Source: Leptasterias polaris
Taxonomy: Eukaryota > Echinodermata > Asteroidea > Forcipulatida > Asteriidae
Reading direction: 5' to 3'
Length of the DNA stretch: 64,000 bases
Assembly (NCBI GenBank): GCA_037783415.1
Contig: JAZGTN010000037.1
Span: 3,906,001-3,970,000 of the forward strand
The position numbers were made by a program, and so were the translations under genes. The notes beneath the pieces are model-generated. The model saw only the letters and a list, made by a program, of their open reading frames with translations, searched no databases and was not told where the DNA came from. Shown piece by piece: positions 46,160-58,300 of the stretch; position 1 is the stretch's first letter, and every line of letters starts with the position of its first letter.

Positions 46160-49100
46160 TAAAATGGGTGAAAATGACGCGCAAGCATGCATGATATAAA
46201 GGGCCTATGCGAGGAACTTTGTGTTGTAATCTTTTATAGTATAGGCCTTTATGGACCCCCTTATGGAAATGAACACGCTGCGCACAATTACTCTCAGCCA
46301 ATGATAGATCTTCATTGACCTCAGTGAGGGCGCTGTTTGGGCTTGTGGCGTCATTTTTTGCAAGGGTCCATGACCGAGCGCATAACCAATATTATTATGA
46401 CGATACCCAGAATATACCGTAACAAAGCAAAGTTGAAATAGCAATGCGGTTCCACTTCAAAATGAAAACAAAGTTGGTTTGTTTTTGCATGGCAATAATG
46501 GGCCATATTTATGCTTATGCATATTAATAAGACGATTTAGTGCAAGAACAACAAAGACTCAATGATTGTTTCTACAATCACAATAGAAGACAAAACACGT
46601 ATACAAAGAAGCGCTATTGGTAGGTTATGGAATGCCTTTTCCAAGTTCAAACCAAGGTAAAAGGAATCCTAAACCAATCTCCGTATAAAATTTCCTCTTA
46701 GGTGTGCCTTTTGTTTGAGTGTTTGCTTGTTGTAATTGTCGTTCATGACGGGATTGACGGGCGATGGTTGTTTGCCTTTCCTGCTTACATCGTTGACGGA
46801 TCCCCCCCCCCCCCCCTCCACGTTGATAAAAAAAAGTGTCAGGGAAATGCAAATGGTAAGCCGATGGAATTTCTAAGTAATTCTGGAGGCCGAACAACTT
46901 CCGCGTATGCTATCGGGAAACTCGCAGGATTCTGCCTTATAAGGGTATAAATGACCGAGGAAGTCCGCTCATGTTTGATGAGATAGCAGTCACTTGAGGA
47001 AATGGACAAGTTGTGTTCACTATGGAGGGAGGTGAAAGTATCGGGCAGCAACCTGTTAGCGACTGGAACTACTTTCTGATTTGCATGAATTCCAAGAGGT
47101 GTCTTTTGGTATAATATTGACATCCCTTTCCTTGTTGTTTTTCCGAATAAAAGGAGATGATTGTTGTTGTTTACACCAAATACATTAAAAGGAACTGGGT
47201 ACATGGTCTGGTCAACGGGCACTAATGAAAAAGCACATTGAGACGTTATTGTAAAATGCGCTATTTAAGAACTAGTTATTATAATTATATTAGCCTATTA
47301 GGCCTATTTGACGAAAACTTGGTTTTATTTTCTGCAAAAAACCCTGAAATTGAATTTAGTTAAAGAAACGCCTTGAGCGAAGCATGCAGGAAGGAAATAC
47401 AGGGCGAACAAACAACAAAGGCCATGTACTCGGTTTCTTTTCGTTTTCTCTCCCATTTTTCGGAATAGCGGCACCATGATAAATTCCGGTCTCGTAGTAC
47501 TTTCGATCGACCTATAGCTCCCGAATTTAGATTCATTTTCTGCCGACGGCAACAATGTCAACAAGGGGGTACAATAGTGTGGGCCTACTTGGGTAGTCGG
47601 ACTAATTATGGTCTGAGTTGTTACAAACTAAACAGCCATTTTATTGAAAACACAACTCATTAGAAAAATAATTATACGGCAGATTTTCCCATTGACCCCT
47701 GCCGAACAGGGCACCCGTTTGGAACCAACGTAACGCAGTTACGTTGTCAGCACGTTCTGACAATGGTTTTCTGCTGGTTAAAAAGATCGTAGGTTAAAGA
47801 CAGAGGTAAATACACAAGAGGGCGTTATTTCAGGCAATAGTGTATTGGCTATCATCAGGTAGGCTACTAAAACCACGACCACAGACTTGGAACCAAGTCT
47901 AGCACGTTGATTCTTTTCAATCACGAGACGCGGGCCCTGCTCCTCGTTCGTAAGTAGAGGTCTAGTACTACGAGCCCACCAGCTTCAGTCATGTAGAACA
48001 TCTGACGTATACAATTTTAGGCTTTGCATTCGTAGAAGAAATAAACATAGACATTCATTGTTAAAACTCGTAAACTCGTTTTGCATTCGTGGAAGAAGAA
48101 ACATGGGCAGTCATTGTTAAAATTCGTTGTCTGGTGTTTTACAAATACAATGCGAGACGAACCATGACGTCAGAAAAAGGGGATATTCGCTCGAGTGCTT
48201 TGTGCGCAAGATGAACAGGATTGTGAACCACCCCGGCGTTGTCCTCGACTGACCAATCGATGTAATTTGCTGACGCAAAGCTTATAATTCAAATGGAGAA
48301 TTACATATTACAAACCTAGGATAACCACTAATCATACACTAACAATTTTCCAAGAAGAAACGAAAACACTTTATACAAATTGTACGCAAAACATGTAAAA
48401 GGCTGGCCTGTTTTTGCACATAACAAAGAACAAAGCTGTCCTCTTAGCTCTTAACGGGTAACCTTTTTTTCGCCTTAAGCGCTTCCGTCTTTTTATCAAA
48501 ATAACAAATAGTGTAACTGGATCGAAGACTCAGTACACTTATTTACAATACAAGTAAAACTTATCAGTACTGTATCGGTATTGTGGTTAGCTGTTTACTC
48601 AAAACGCCATTGACCATGGACCTCCATGGTTAAATACATGATAAAAATAAGTTTTCATACAGGCATTGTTTTCAAGAAACTGTATGCGTACATCGTTTCT
48701 GTACTGGGGAGAAATGAGTTAAGGCATTAATAGTCATGGAAGAGTCACATCTCCATGCACGGCACGTGTTCATGTATTATGAGAACGTGTGCGCGGTACA
48801 CCCGATGTGTGTGTGTTTTCCCCCAGCGCATACGGCCTTCGGAAAAAGATTATCTGCTCCCATGTGACGGCAACGAGTGTGCGCACACGCTGATGCAGCT
48901 GGGATGGCACGTTGCCATAGCAACTTGGTAAAGTGATGATGCAGATTTAAGAGGCAGACACATCGTGACCTTGAAATCTTCACCTCTCTTGGCGATAAAT
49001 ATCGTCATCAGTAGTATCTCTAGAATGTCATAATATGGCTGGGATCGGTCTAGCAACTGCAAAAGGGTAATCATGCCCATACTAAATGATAAATTTGTAC

Positions 49101-50954
49101 TTTTTAACGATCAATTTGAAACCCCGTCAATCATCTTTTACCACATATTATGTGGCCTAACAAAATTCGCGTCTATATTTAGTTTCTCTACAGACGTTTC
49201 TCATAAGTAGCACTGCCATATTTTATGTTTCACCCATTCAAATCAACCGAAGGCTGGAAGGGAAAACCTGCACTCACTTTTTAGGACAACAAGAAACGGT
49301 ATTTTTCAGCATAACTTTGACCGATAAATTGATGTTGAATGAATCAATTGTGTTCCGTGCAGGAGCGCAACTTTGATGGGACAGGTCAACCTTATCGACC
49401 TTCTCCCATCTCACCCTTCCCGACCTTCTCCCATCTCACCCTTCCCGACCACATCATCACGACCTGAACCTTCTACAAGACAACATTGGTCCCCATAAAA
49501 CAATCTGAAGAAATATCAAATTTGTCACAATGTCCCTTTATTTTCACAGAGTTTTCATGGAACAAAACAAAACACATCTCTCTAACTGTTTCACTTGCGA
49601 AGCTTCATGTGTAATATGCGTCCATTCCTTTTCTTGCTAGTCCGCAACTTTAACATGTTCTTTGAAACTGAAACGAAAAAACAATTCTCCGAAATTCTTA
49701 CAAAAACCCAAGACTACATAATAAAACCATGATGAAGGAAATTGAGCGAGAGTGCAAGCCCCGTCTGTTCGGAGAACGAGTGGTAAATTGATCAACGGCC
49801 GGTAAACTCGTCCCTCTCCAAACGATCATTTTCACTTTGTTTTCTCTGAAAAATGTGTTCTCGCGGAAATAAGGTTGATGTTCGCCTAATTGCTTTGTAA
49901 GGACAACTGAAGCGCAGCCGTGTTTAAGACATGCATACCACCACACTGAGCGTGTGTACGAACAAATTAACAGGTGGAAGGGGATTTTAATTGATTGGTT
50001 TCAATAAAACAGTGAAGAAGGAATCACGGTTGACTCTGTTCATTCAAGGTGAATTAAATTCTTTTTGGATTTACACATGGCATTTACAGTCATAAAAAGG
50101 GCATGGGGTTATTCCAGAAAAAAAAGTATGTAATTTCCTCTGTCAGACAAATCTCAAATTACTTGTCTACACTCCATTACTGGACATTTAACATACGTTT
50201 TTATTGGTTTTAGTATCATACTTTTCATATTGCATATTTTCGATATAAAAATAATTATTTCACAATCCCGCAGAAGACAAGTTCAAAGAATTATACTTCT
50301 GATATTAAAATTAAAAAATAAAATAAAATATTGTAAAAATGGTACTCTGTGTTGAAAAATTATACTTTATTGATGTAATTACGGAATGCAGTATAGTGAC
50401 AAATTGAATCACATCAAATCAAATACAATTTTTTTGGATGAATTTCTTGCATTTAGTGAAGTGAGTTTTTAATCTTTCGGTTTTAGCATGGCTTATATTT
50501 TACAGTGTACTTTTTGAGTGCTATTGTATAAGCTTGTATCTTTTTAGACCGTATTGTGGTGGTCTTTTATCTTGATTTCAATTTTGCTTATTTTTACCAG
50601 TGTGTTTTTGCTGAAACTTTTCTTGTGTTACTGGTATTTTTATTGTTATGCGCCTCCGAACGGGCTGGTCCTGGAGAGAGGGCAATACAAATTCAATAAA
50701 TTAATTAATTAAAGCTATGAAACAGGATCGGTTAAGATTGAACAAAAATTAAGAACAATTTTATCCACAAATGTATTGTACCAGAAACTGTTCCCCAAAC
50801 ACTGAATTCCTTATAATATTTCAATTCACCATGTTGTTAATACAGACCTTTAAAAAAGTGGTACAAAATTCCTGACAAAATAAAAATTGCTTTTCAGAGT
50901 TTTCTATAAAAAAAAACACACCAGGAACACAAACAGATTGGTTGTATTGTGTAT
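46160..50954. other. Intergenic, no gene recognised
   Basis: Poly(C) at 46802-46816; a 25-bp tandem pair (cgaccttctcccatctcacc) at about 49397-49446; a small perfect stem AACGTAAC..GTTACGTT near 47728. Open frames up to 127 codons (46839-47222 minus) show no domain. Confidence 0.45.
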
Positions 50955-51160
50955 GCTTGCATTTTGAGCTTGATATGTGGCATGGTGTATCCCCCCTCCT
51001 TTTGTTTCTTCATAGTGTTCTAGGAAACCCAGGAATACTTTGGAAGTTTTTATGGGGTACTTCTGTACAATTAGAGGAAAAGAGTGTGCTTTTAAGTATG
51101 GGGGGGGGGGGGGCACACCTTCTTCCCAATATCAGGAATGGTATGGGGGATTGGTGTAAT
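50955..51160 (+). repeat. Dispersed repeat family R1, copy 3
   Basis: 'gcttgatatgtggcatggtg', 'gtttcttcatagtgttctag' and 'acttctgtacaattagagg' follow in the family order, with a G run at about 51099-51112. Confidence 0.6.
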
Positions 51161-51486
51161 TATACTCTTTAAAAAAACAATACGTGTCATTCCTTTCAAT
51201 AACTGTCTAATTTATAATATTTTGTATTCTGAACATTATTTATGATACCTTTGTTTGTAATTGGATAGTAATATTAATCAAATATGTAGAAGGGTTGCCT
51301 ACCACCTGGCCATTCAATGGTCAATATTGGGGGGAATGGGTACAGGAACATAACAAAGAAATAATATAGATGGATATTTATTAACAACTTGTTTGAACTG
51401 ATCAAGTATAGGTGACAACTCTATGTTTCGAAACCCCTGTGTTCCAACAACCCTAAGTTCTGATAACCCCTCGTGATTTACACGCT

Positions 51487-51541
51487 AGGGTTTAGGGTTA
51501 GGATTGGGGTCAAGATGAGTGGTTAGGATTAGGGTTAGGAT
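51487..51541. repeat. Interstitial TTAGGG/GGATTA-like repeat
   Basis: Degenerate TTAGGG-type units (ggtttagggttaggattgg ... ggttaggattagggttagga) continue on the far side of the hAT-like element at 52828-52850, showing the element split the array. Confidence 0.75.
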
Positions 51542-52827
51542 CAAGGGCGTCGATGGGTGGGGGACGGGGGGACATGTCCCCCCCACTTTTTAGACTGGGG
51601 GGGACAGCATATCAGATGTCCCCCCCCCACTTTTTGATTAACTGTTCATTAGAAATATGCAACAAAATTTAAAAATAAATACACCATTTTCTTGATTTAA
51701 TATTTCAATACAATTTTTGTTCAGATAAAAGAATAGCGAACAAACGGTGAAATTTTTTCTTCATTTTCATCTTTTTTTCTGATGGACCACGCGCAGAATG
51801 GTATTTTGGGCCTATTTCCGTTTCTATAATACAGACAATAGACGACAAGTTTCGTTTAAGACATGAACGCCAAAATCCCACTTACATACCTTGTTAGCAT
51901 TCAAGTTATGCGTCGTTTGTGTATGCTACATGTGTACGGTACACGATCCCCCCACAAAGGAAGTCAGTGAGTGCGCGCACGTGCAAGTGTTACATTTTAA
52001 CGCACAAAATGTAGTAAAATCCACAGTACACGTTTGGTATTGACTCTGAAAATTAATGCCAATAAAAACTTACTTGGTAAGAAGTATAGCAGCTTTGGGT
52101 AGTATAATGAATTTTGAGAAACTTTTAACTTCGAAGTACGGGGGTTATGGAAAAATATATCACTTTTTGTTCCCCAAAATTTGAATCTGAGAAGCGTTTC
52201 TGTCAGAAACGCTTCTCAGACTGTGTATTCCTATGGGGAATATTCTTCCTGCGTGGAAATATTCGCTCCGGTTTTTTGGTGATATCTCAAAAACGCGACC
52301 ACCTTTTGAAGTGAAATTTTCACAGGTTAGTTTTATTGTATGTACCTACATTTATATAGGATTAACACAATCAGCAGGCTCCAATTACCAAACGTATGCA
52401 GCACCTTTAAAATAAATAGGAGCAGGTTGTTCAGTGTTATAATTTTGTTTTCTAAAAACAAAATATTAATTTAAAAAAAAGAAAAACGAACGAAGAAACA
52501 AAAACATCAAAAACTCTCTCAATTTTACTTTAGAAATTGTCGCAATGTGGTTACAATTAAAAAGGATTGTGAATAATATGAAGTTTGTATTTGGCAGAAT
52601 CTCGGTTTTACATTAGGGAAACCAAGGCCCAAATCCCATTTCGGATGATGTTTTTGTTAAATATCACCCCCTGTAACTCACCTCCTGGTCAAACAAAAAA
52701 TAGGGAACAAGTGTAACACAGAAATTAAATGTAAAAGTAATGTGTGGGGTGCAAATAATGTAAGATGTATTTTTTCAAGACTTGCTCGCCCGTCCCCCCT
52801 ACTTTTCAGTAGCGATCGACGCCCCTG
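51542..52827. mobile_element. hAT-like non-autonomous element, 1286 bp, 8-bp target duplication
   Basis: Ends CAAGGGCGTCGATGGG and, read from the right, CAGGGGCGTCGATCGC. GTTAGGAT lies directly outside both ends (51534-51541 and 52828-52835). CAGGG starts and 8-bp duplications are hAT hallmarks. The duplication sits in a repetitive target, so part of the match could be chance. A TTAA-type MITE (52015-52412) is nested inside. No transposase frame. Confidence 0.75.
52015..52412. mobile_element. Nested TTAA-type MITE with central hairpin
   Basis: Starts 'ccacagtacacgtttggtat' and ends 'ccaaacgtatgcagcacctt taa', inverse of each other with changes. A perfect central hairpin pairs TCTGAGAAGCGTTTCTG with CAGAAACGCTTCTCAGA (52189-52223). 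Confidence 0.7.
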
Positions 52828-52899
52828 GTTAGGATTAGGAAATTACGTTAGGGGTGTCGAACATAGGGGTGTAATGGATTTAGATTAAAGGGTGTGTAC

Positions 52900-53230
52900 A
52901 ACATTTGTACGATTGAAAATACAAATGTTCACAGATTTGCAAATAACTTAAATGGTTTAAAGATGGTCACGGTGGAAAACTTCACTTGAAATAATTTTGC
53001 TTGAAATGCTATAGTTTTAAAGAAATGAGTAAAACAATCACTGGTGACAAAATCTGATGTTTGAAAACAGTGAAAACATATAATGGGGTTTTGCAGTTTT
53101 TTCTCATGACTCCGAAGACCGATTTAGCTTGAACTTTTACAGGTTTGTTATTTCATGTATGTGTTGGGTCACATCAAGTGTGGATACAGGTCTTTGGCAA
53201 TTACCAATGTTGTATATATGCTTTATTAAA
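52900..53230 (+). mobile_element. TTAA-type MITE remnant, family T3 copy 1
   Basis: Shares ordered blocks with 53500-53850: 'aaagatggtca.ggtggaaaactt', 'gaaatgctatag', 'agaaatgagtaaaaca', 'gatgtttgaaaacagtgaaa' and 'gtgtggatacaggtctttg'. Confidence 0.65.
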
Positions 53231-53284
53231 GGCTATGGGGAAGCAGGTTACAGGCGAGGAGTTCAAAAGTGAGGCAGTCTGTGG

Positions 53285-53486
53285 GAGTAAAAACAAGAGA
53301 AGTACCTCACAGCATAATGAATATAATTTGGTTTTTACCCTTACACCAATGTGTGTTAAGCACTGAATACTCAGTAATTTCCCAAGTTCTGTGAACAAAA
53401 TCCACAGGCAAATCACTCGGGTGGGATTCGAACCCACGACCTTTGCATTGCTAGAGCAGGTGTCTTACCACTAGACCACCGAGCTA
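53285..53486 (-). mobile_element. tRNA-derived SINE, family C
   Basis: The minus strand opens with a well-kept tRNA-like head (GCTCGGTGGTCTAGTGGTAA A box; GTGGGTTCGAATCCCACC B box), followed by about 120 bp of body (cagaacttgggaaattactg, 'cacattggtgtaagggtaaa'). It lies between the two T3 MITE remnants. As a free tRNA the anticodon arm does not pair, so a SINE is preferred. Confidence 0.75.
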
Positions 53487-53499
53487 GTAGTTGCTTTTA

Positions 53500-53860
53500 A
53501 AGTTTGTGCACATTATTGGTAAGATTGAAAAGATAAATGCGCTCAGATTTGCACACAACTTGTTGATGTGGTGTAAAGATGGTCATGGTGGGAAACTTCC
53601 TTTAAAATTACTTTTGCCTGAAATGCTATAGTGCATGAGAAATGAGTAAAACATTTAAATTTGGGTCTCGCGAGTCCAAAACCTCATGTTTGAAAACAGT
53701 GAAAAGACTTGTTGTTACTGTTTTTTGTGTGGGACTACAATTACTGAATGAGCTTAAACTTTCACAAGTTTGTAACTTCATTTATATTATGTTGTGTCGT
53801 ACATATGTGTGGATACTGGTCTTTGACAATAAAATTACCAATGCTGTCCGTCTATCCCAG
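53500..53860 (+). mobile_element. TTAA-type MITE remnant, family T3 copy 2
   Basis: See 52900-53230. Same blocks and orientation, including 'ctggtctttgacaataaaattaccaatgct' near the right end. Neither copy keeps both termini. Confidence 0.65.
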
Positions 53861-54246
53861 TTTTCAGTCTATCTCAGAGTACATGGGTAGACATGGATAC
53901 ATCACAAAAGTACGTTACCCCTGTGCCTGTGCAAACATTTCCTAAATCAATCCAGGGCGATATTGACGAGACGAGGTTACTGAACTTGATTGCTGGAAAA
54001 CTGATCTTAACAGAGCATTCTTATTCCTGTCCATGGATTTGGCTCAACAGCTCCGTATCAAATTATTCATCAAAAGATCAACATTTTGAGGCTGCTTAAC
54101 ACCACCTGTAGAGGGCGCTCTCCAAGCAGTGCAGTAGTCTGCATCAGAGCACTGATAATATTCCATGGGCATTGTTATAACACTCCTGTCATTCAAATCA
54201 TTTGAGGTATTTCCATAGTGTTATCAAAAACCTCCCTTATATTTGA

Positions 54247-54590
54247 GATTACACGACCACCGACTCTTTTCAGAGACGACACAATTCACAGGAGATGTTT
54301 CCACTGTGCTCCCACAAACCCTCTAGATTATGAGTTGCTACACCACCAGCTCTTTTCAGAGCCAACACAACTCCAAGAGCTATTTCCATCCTGGTGCTCC
54401 CACAAACCCTCTAGATTATGAGTTGCTACACCACCAGCTCTTGTCAGAGCCAACACAACTCATAAGAGCTATTTCCATGGTGCTACCACAAACCTCTCTA
54501 GATTATGAGTTGCTACACCACCAGCTTTTTTCAGAGCCAACACAACTCCAATTCATAATTAAGAGATATTTCCATGGTGCTATATATATG
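54247..54590. repeat. About 88-bp tandem repeat, 4 copies
   Basis: The unit contains gattatgagttgctacacca, ccagctcttttcagagccaa and a 'ccatggtgct' block; four copies with substitutions and a small insertion in the last. Confidence 0.9.
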
Positions 54591-55204
54591 CAATATGGCC
54601 CTCTATAGAGCTTTCTTTTGCGATATCACAGCCACGAGATTTGCCAACCTAGCAAAAGTACGGCTGGCATTCAATGCAAACAATTTCATTGCAAATTTTA
54701 CCATTGAATACATTTAAAAATGATATCAAATTACCAAAACCAAGGGAAAAAAAGGGTTTTACAAGTTGGGTATATTTGTTCCTTCCCAGTTAAATTGTTG
54801 TGATACTCAAGGCCGTCCATACAAAATGGTGGTCATCACTTCTAAATTGGATGCCATTCAACATGATTTCCTCATTCAAATAAAACTCCTTGTCTATATG
54901 TAGAAGTAAGTATAGTTTCAGTAAAGTGCTTTGATACCTTAGAGTAAGAACGCTATAAAAATTTGATTGTATAATTTGTATATAACTTTCATTATTAATC
55001 ATTATAAAATGTATTAAAAAAACAAAAAAACTAAAACATAACATAAAATGTGTTATATGCCATTTCAATTTTCCAATGAAATTTGACAGGCTGGTTGTAA
55101 ACTTATGCTTCTTGAAATCTTTGACACGAAGAATGCTGTACCGTCCCACAATTAAAGATAAACACAAAATAAACAAGCAGATTTCACCCCACATGACAAA
55201 AACA

Positions 55205-55377
55205 TCACCTTTGACCGTTGCCCTCAATATCATGGAGAAACAAATTCACCAACGGCAAGATTTTCCAGTTGTCTGTTGCTATGGCAACAACCGCCATGTC
55301 TTGATTGGTTGTAATTTTGAGCAGCACGTGCCACGAAGGCGGCAGACAGATCCCTACTCCTATTTGAGTCGAATCAT
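55205..55377 (-). CDS. AP5B1: AP5B1 terminal exon
   Basis: DDSTQIGVGICLPPSWHVLL, then KITTNQDMAVVAIATDNWKI and LPLVNLFLHDIEGNGQR, TGA at 55207-55205. Acceptor TTTACAG|AT. Matches the ending of the human protein in position and pattern. Confidence 0.9.
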
Positions 55378-58300
55378 CTGTAAATCAAGAGAAGAAAGAA
55401 CGAGAAATTTCAACGAAACTGAAAAGAAATAGAAATCTGTGAGCTTGGACTTCAACGTTGACATAAAGGATTAAATTAATTAGCATAAGGACAACTTTTG
55501 TTAAATTAGGTTGGACTTCATTTACAGTTCAGTGTTCCTGAAATGTTGTTAGAATAACAATGGGGGATGTCAGGGACGTCAGCAGACTGACAAGGTAAAG
55601 TCATTGTTCTGGAAAATGAGTGCAAACACAGAACAATTCTCAGAACAATGGAAAAATGACCTGGTATGTTTGCTGCTACATTACATCCCAAAAGTCTGCC
55701 ATTTTTGTTCAGTTTCTCAAATTGCCTTATGCAGAAATAACCCCAAACCATTTAAGGAAACACAAAAAATACTAAGCGGACAGCAACACACATAAATTTA
55801 ACCTAAGAACATCAATTAGTACAAAGTTTCAATACAACTCAACAAAAATAACCAACCAAAAATACTGTCAAGTTACACAGAAATACTATATATATATATT
55901 TCTTTTAAACAAACTGAAAGCCCTGGAGAAATACAAAGAGCCAACCAGAAATACAAGAAGTTAGCAATAATATCTATTCAGTTATTTATAAATTCTGGTT
56001 GTGAAGCAAAGGATTCTCAGAAAAGTGAACTTAATCACTATACTAGCCAAGAACCTCATGGAGAGACGACAACGAAGGAAGTTTCACTTTTGCGAGGAAA
56101 ACCCAGGAGAAATATTCCAGGGAAAACCCACACAATCAGGTAGGGACTGAAAACCCAATCCACATAGTGTCCCCGGCGTGATTCAAGCCAGGATCCTAGA
56201 GGTGGAAGGCGAGGAAAGATACCACTAGGCCAACCTGACCGCCAATACAACTTTGTTTAAAGTTAAATTTCACATGAATTTCATTACAAAGATATGACTG
56301 AACTGCAGTAACAAAGAAGAGCATTAAATTTGTTTTCAAATGCAGTGATTAATTGAATACCATTGGCAAAATAAGTTGGAAGCAACAGTTGTAAATAATA
56401 CACTTGGATGTCTAGCATCCTGTCTTACTCACCGTGATATGGGTGGATTCTGTAGTCATTTAACTGACTATCTATAGCTTCCAACATGGCCGTCTTGTCC
56501 ATCATTAAAGTGCACACGGATTCAGCACACAGACTCTCACGGCTGAATAAACAATAAATCCATTAAAACATACCAATAATTAGCCCTCTATGGCTTGAAT
56601 TACAAACTGGACTAGAGTCTAATAAAATTTTAAGCAACTTTGGGGCAAGTACTTTCACAAGCAAACAAATTCTGCAATAAATGTTCTATCAAAATTCTAC
56701 TTATTAAGACTTATTTCTGTATATTTTAAAACATTTTTAATCCAAACTGTTCCTAAAAATTCAGCAAAGAAATGTCTTTGTTTTTATGGTCTAGTCGAAA
56801 TTGTGATACAGGTCTGAGATCTGGCGGAGATTTTCAAGCCTGTCTTTGTTTCACAGGACAAATGCTTAAAGCTGTCTGAAAAGATGACCCAATTCAACAT
56901 TCCGTCTGCAACAAAACTAACATCTTATTAAACATCCAGTTTATAAAAATTCAATCTTTTTTGCCTTTTAACTATCAAGCTCTTCTTTTGCAAAAACCTT
57001 CCAAATCACAAGCTTGTGCCCAATTACATTGAAGTGCTTACTAAAATGTCTGCCAAGCAAAATAAAGCATGAAACCAACCACAGACAATAATGTGTGACA
57101 TGGTATTTTGGTTGGTAACCTTATTGTGGTAAGCAAAAACGTTTTGTGTTCAGCTCTATGGAATTGGGCCTAAAGCTGTTACGAAAATTTGCTATGCATG
57201 AACAAAATCTTGCTTAGCTCAAACAGATTACAAACCAAACTGTCGGGTAATATACAATACTTGTGACTGGTACCTAGTTTATTTCTCCTAAGCAAATTAA
57301 TTTGTTAAGCGAGTATTTCCGCTCAACAGCTTTATAAAATTGTGCCCAGATCATGATCAACTTACTTCTGTTCTTGTTCATTGTGGATATACTCCCACAA
57401 GTCGTCAAATAGTTTCAGTCTGCTCGATGGCATGACGGGTATCGGCAAGAAGAGGTCAGAAAACTGAATAACGGCTGGAGGGAGACTACACGAACAAGTC
57501 TCACTGTTTGCTGAGATGAACATTGTACTGGAAAATAAACCAAAGAGTAACTTCATGATATAAATCCAGTTACAATTCAATTAAAACTCACATTTAATTC
57601 CATACCAATTGAAAAATATAGAAAGACAATGTAAAAACAGACAATTGAATGCAAACAAATCAACAACAAAATCTACAATGAAATATAGAAGAGACTAGAA
57701 AAATAAAAAACAAGCATGGAGGCATCTTCTTGAAGCCAGGGCATGACAAAGGGCGCCCTCTATAAACCACATACTTATGACATCACAATTTAAAAAAGAG
57801 CCTGAAAGCCAAGACTTTTGACAGGAAAGTTTTATTTTAAAGTTGTATGAAAGAAACATAAAATCTAACATTTTATAAGCCTGGCAATTTATGGTATTTA
57901 TCAATGTTAAAATATGAAGAAACAGGTAAACCCAGCAAGTATTTATACAATATATTATTTTATGAGTAAAGTACAGTACAAAAGTAATGTAATACAAGCT
58001 GTTCATACAATGCAAGGGTTAATGATAAAAATGACATATGAAAATAATAAATTTACGCTCATCAAGTGCCCAATACTGATAAGGATATCAAAGCACTGTT
58101 CAATTTCAAAAGAATAAAAACCAACAAAAAGAGCAAAAGCAACAAATATATTAAACACTTTAGAATCTCAGAAAGCCATTTCAACAGATGAAAGGCAACA
58201 ATTGATTGTGCAAGTCTCCCACGTATTCGTGCATTGGGACCCGTTAAAAAGTGCAAGTTTGTTACCTGCACACGTTAAAGCAATTTACGTGGAACCAAAA

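Noticed and set aside
46200..46400. Further TIR element (atggacccccttatgg ... gggtccatg)
   Set aside because: The possible inverted ends are only about 9 bp and no duplication or second copy was seen.
46839..47222. 127-codon minus-strand frame
   Set aside because: No domain recognised and no exon borders of consensus type; left unannotated.
51487..51541. Chromosome end (telomere)
   Set aside because: Units are degenerate and short and ordinary sequence continues on both sides; an interstitial repeat is the safer reading.
53413..53486. Functional tRNA gene
   Set aside because: The anticodon arm does not pair and a SINE body follows.
54790..55233. 147-codon minus-strand frame
   Set aside because: It starts inside the AP5B1 terminal exon in another frame and runs into the AT-rich 3' flank.
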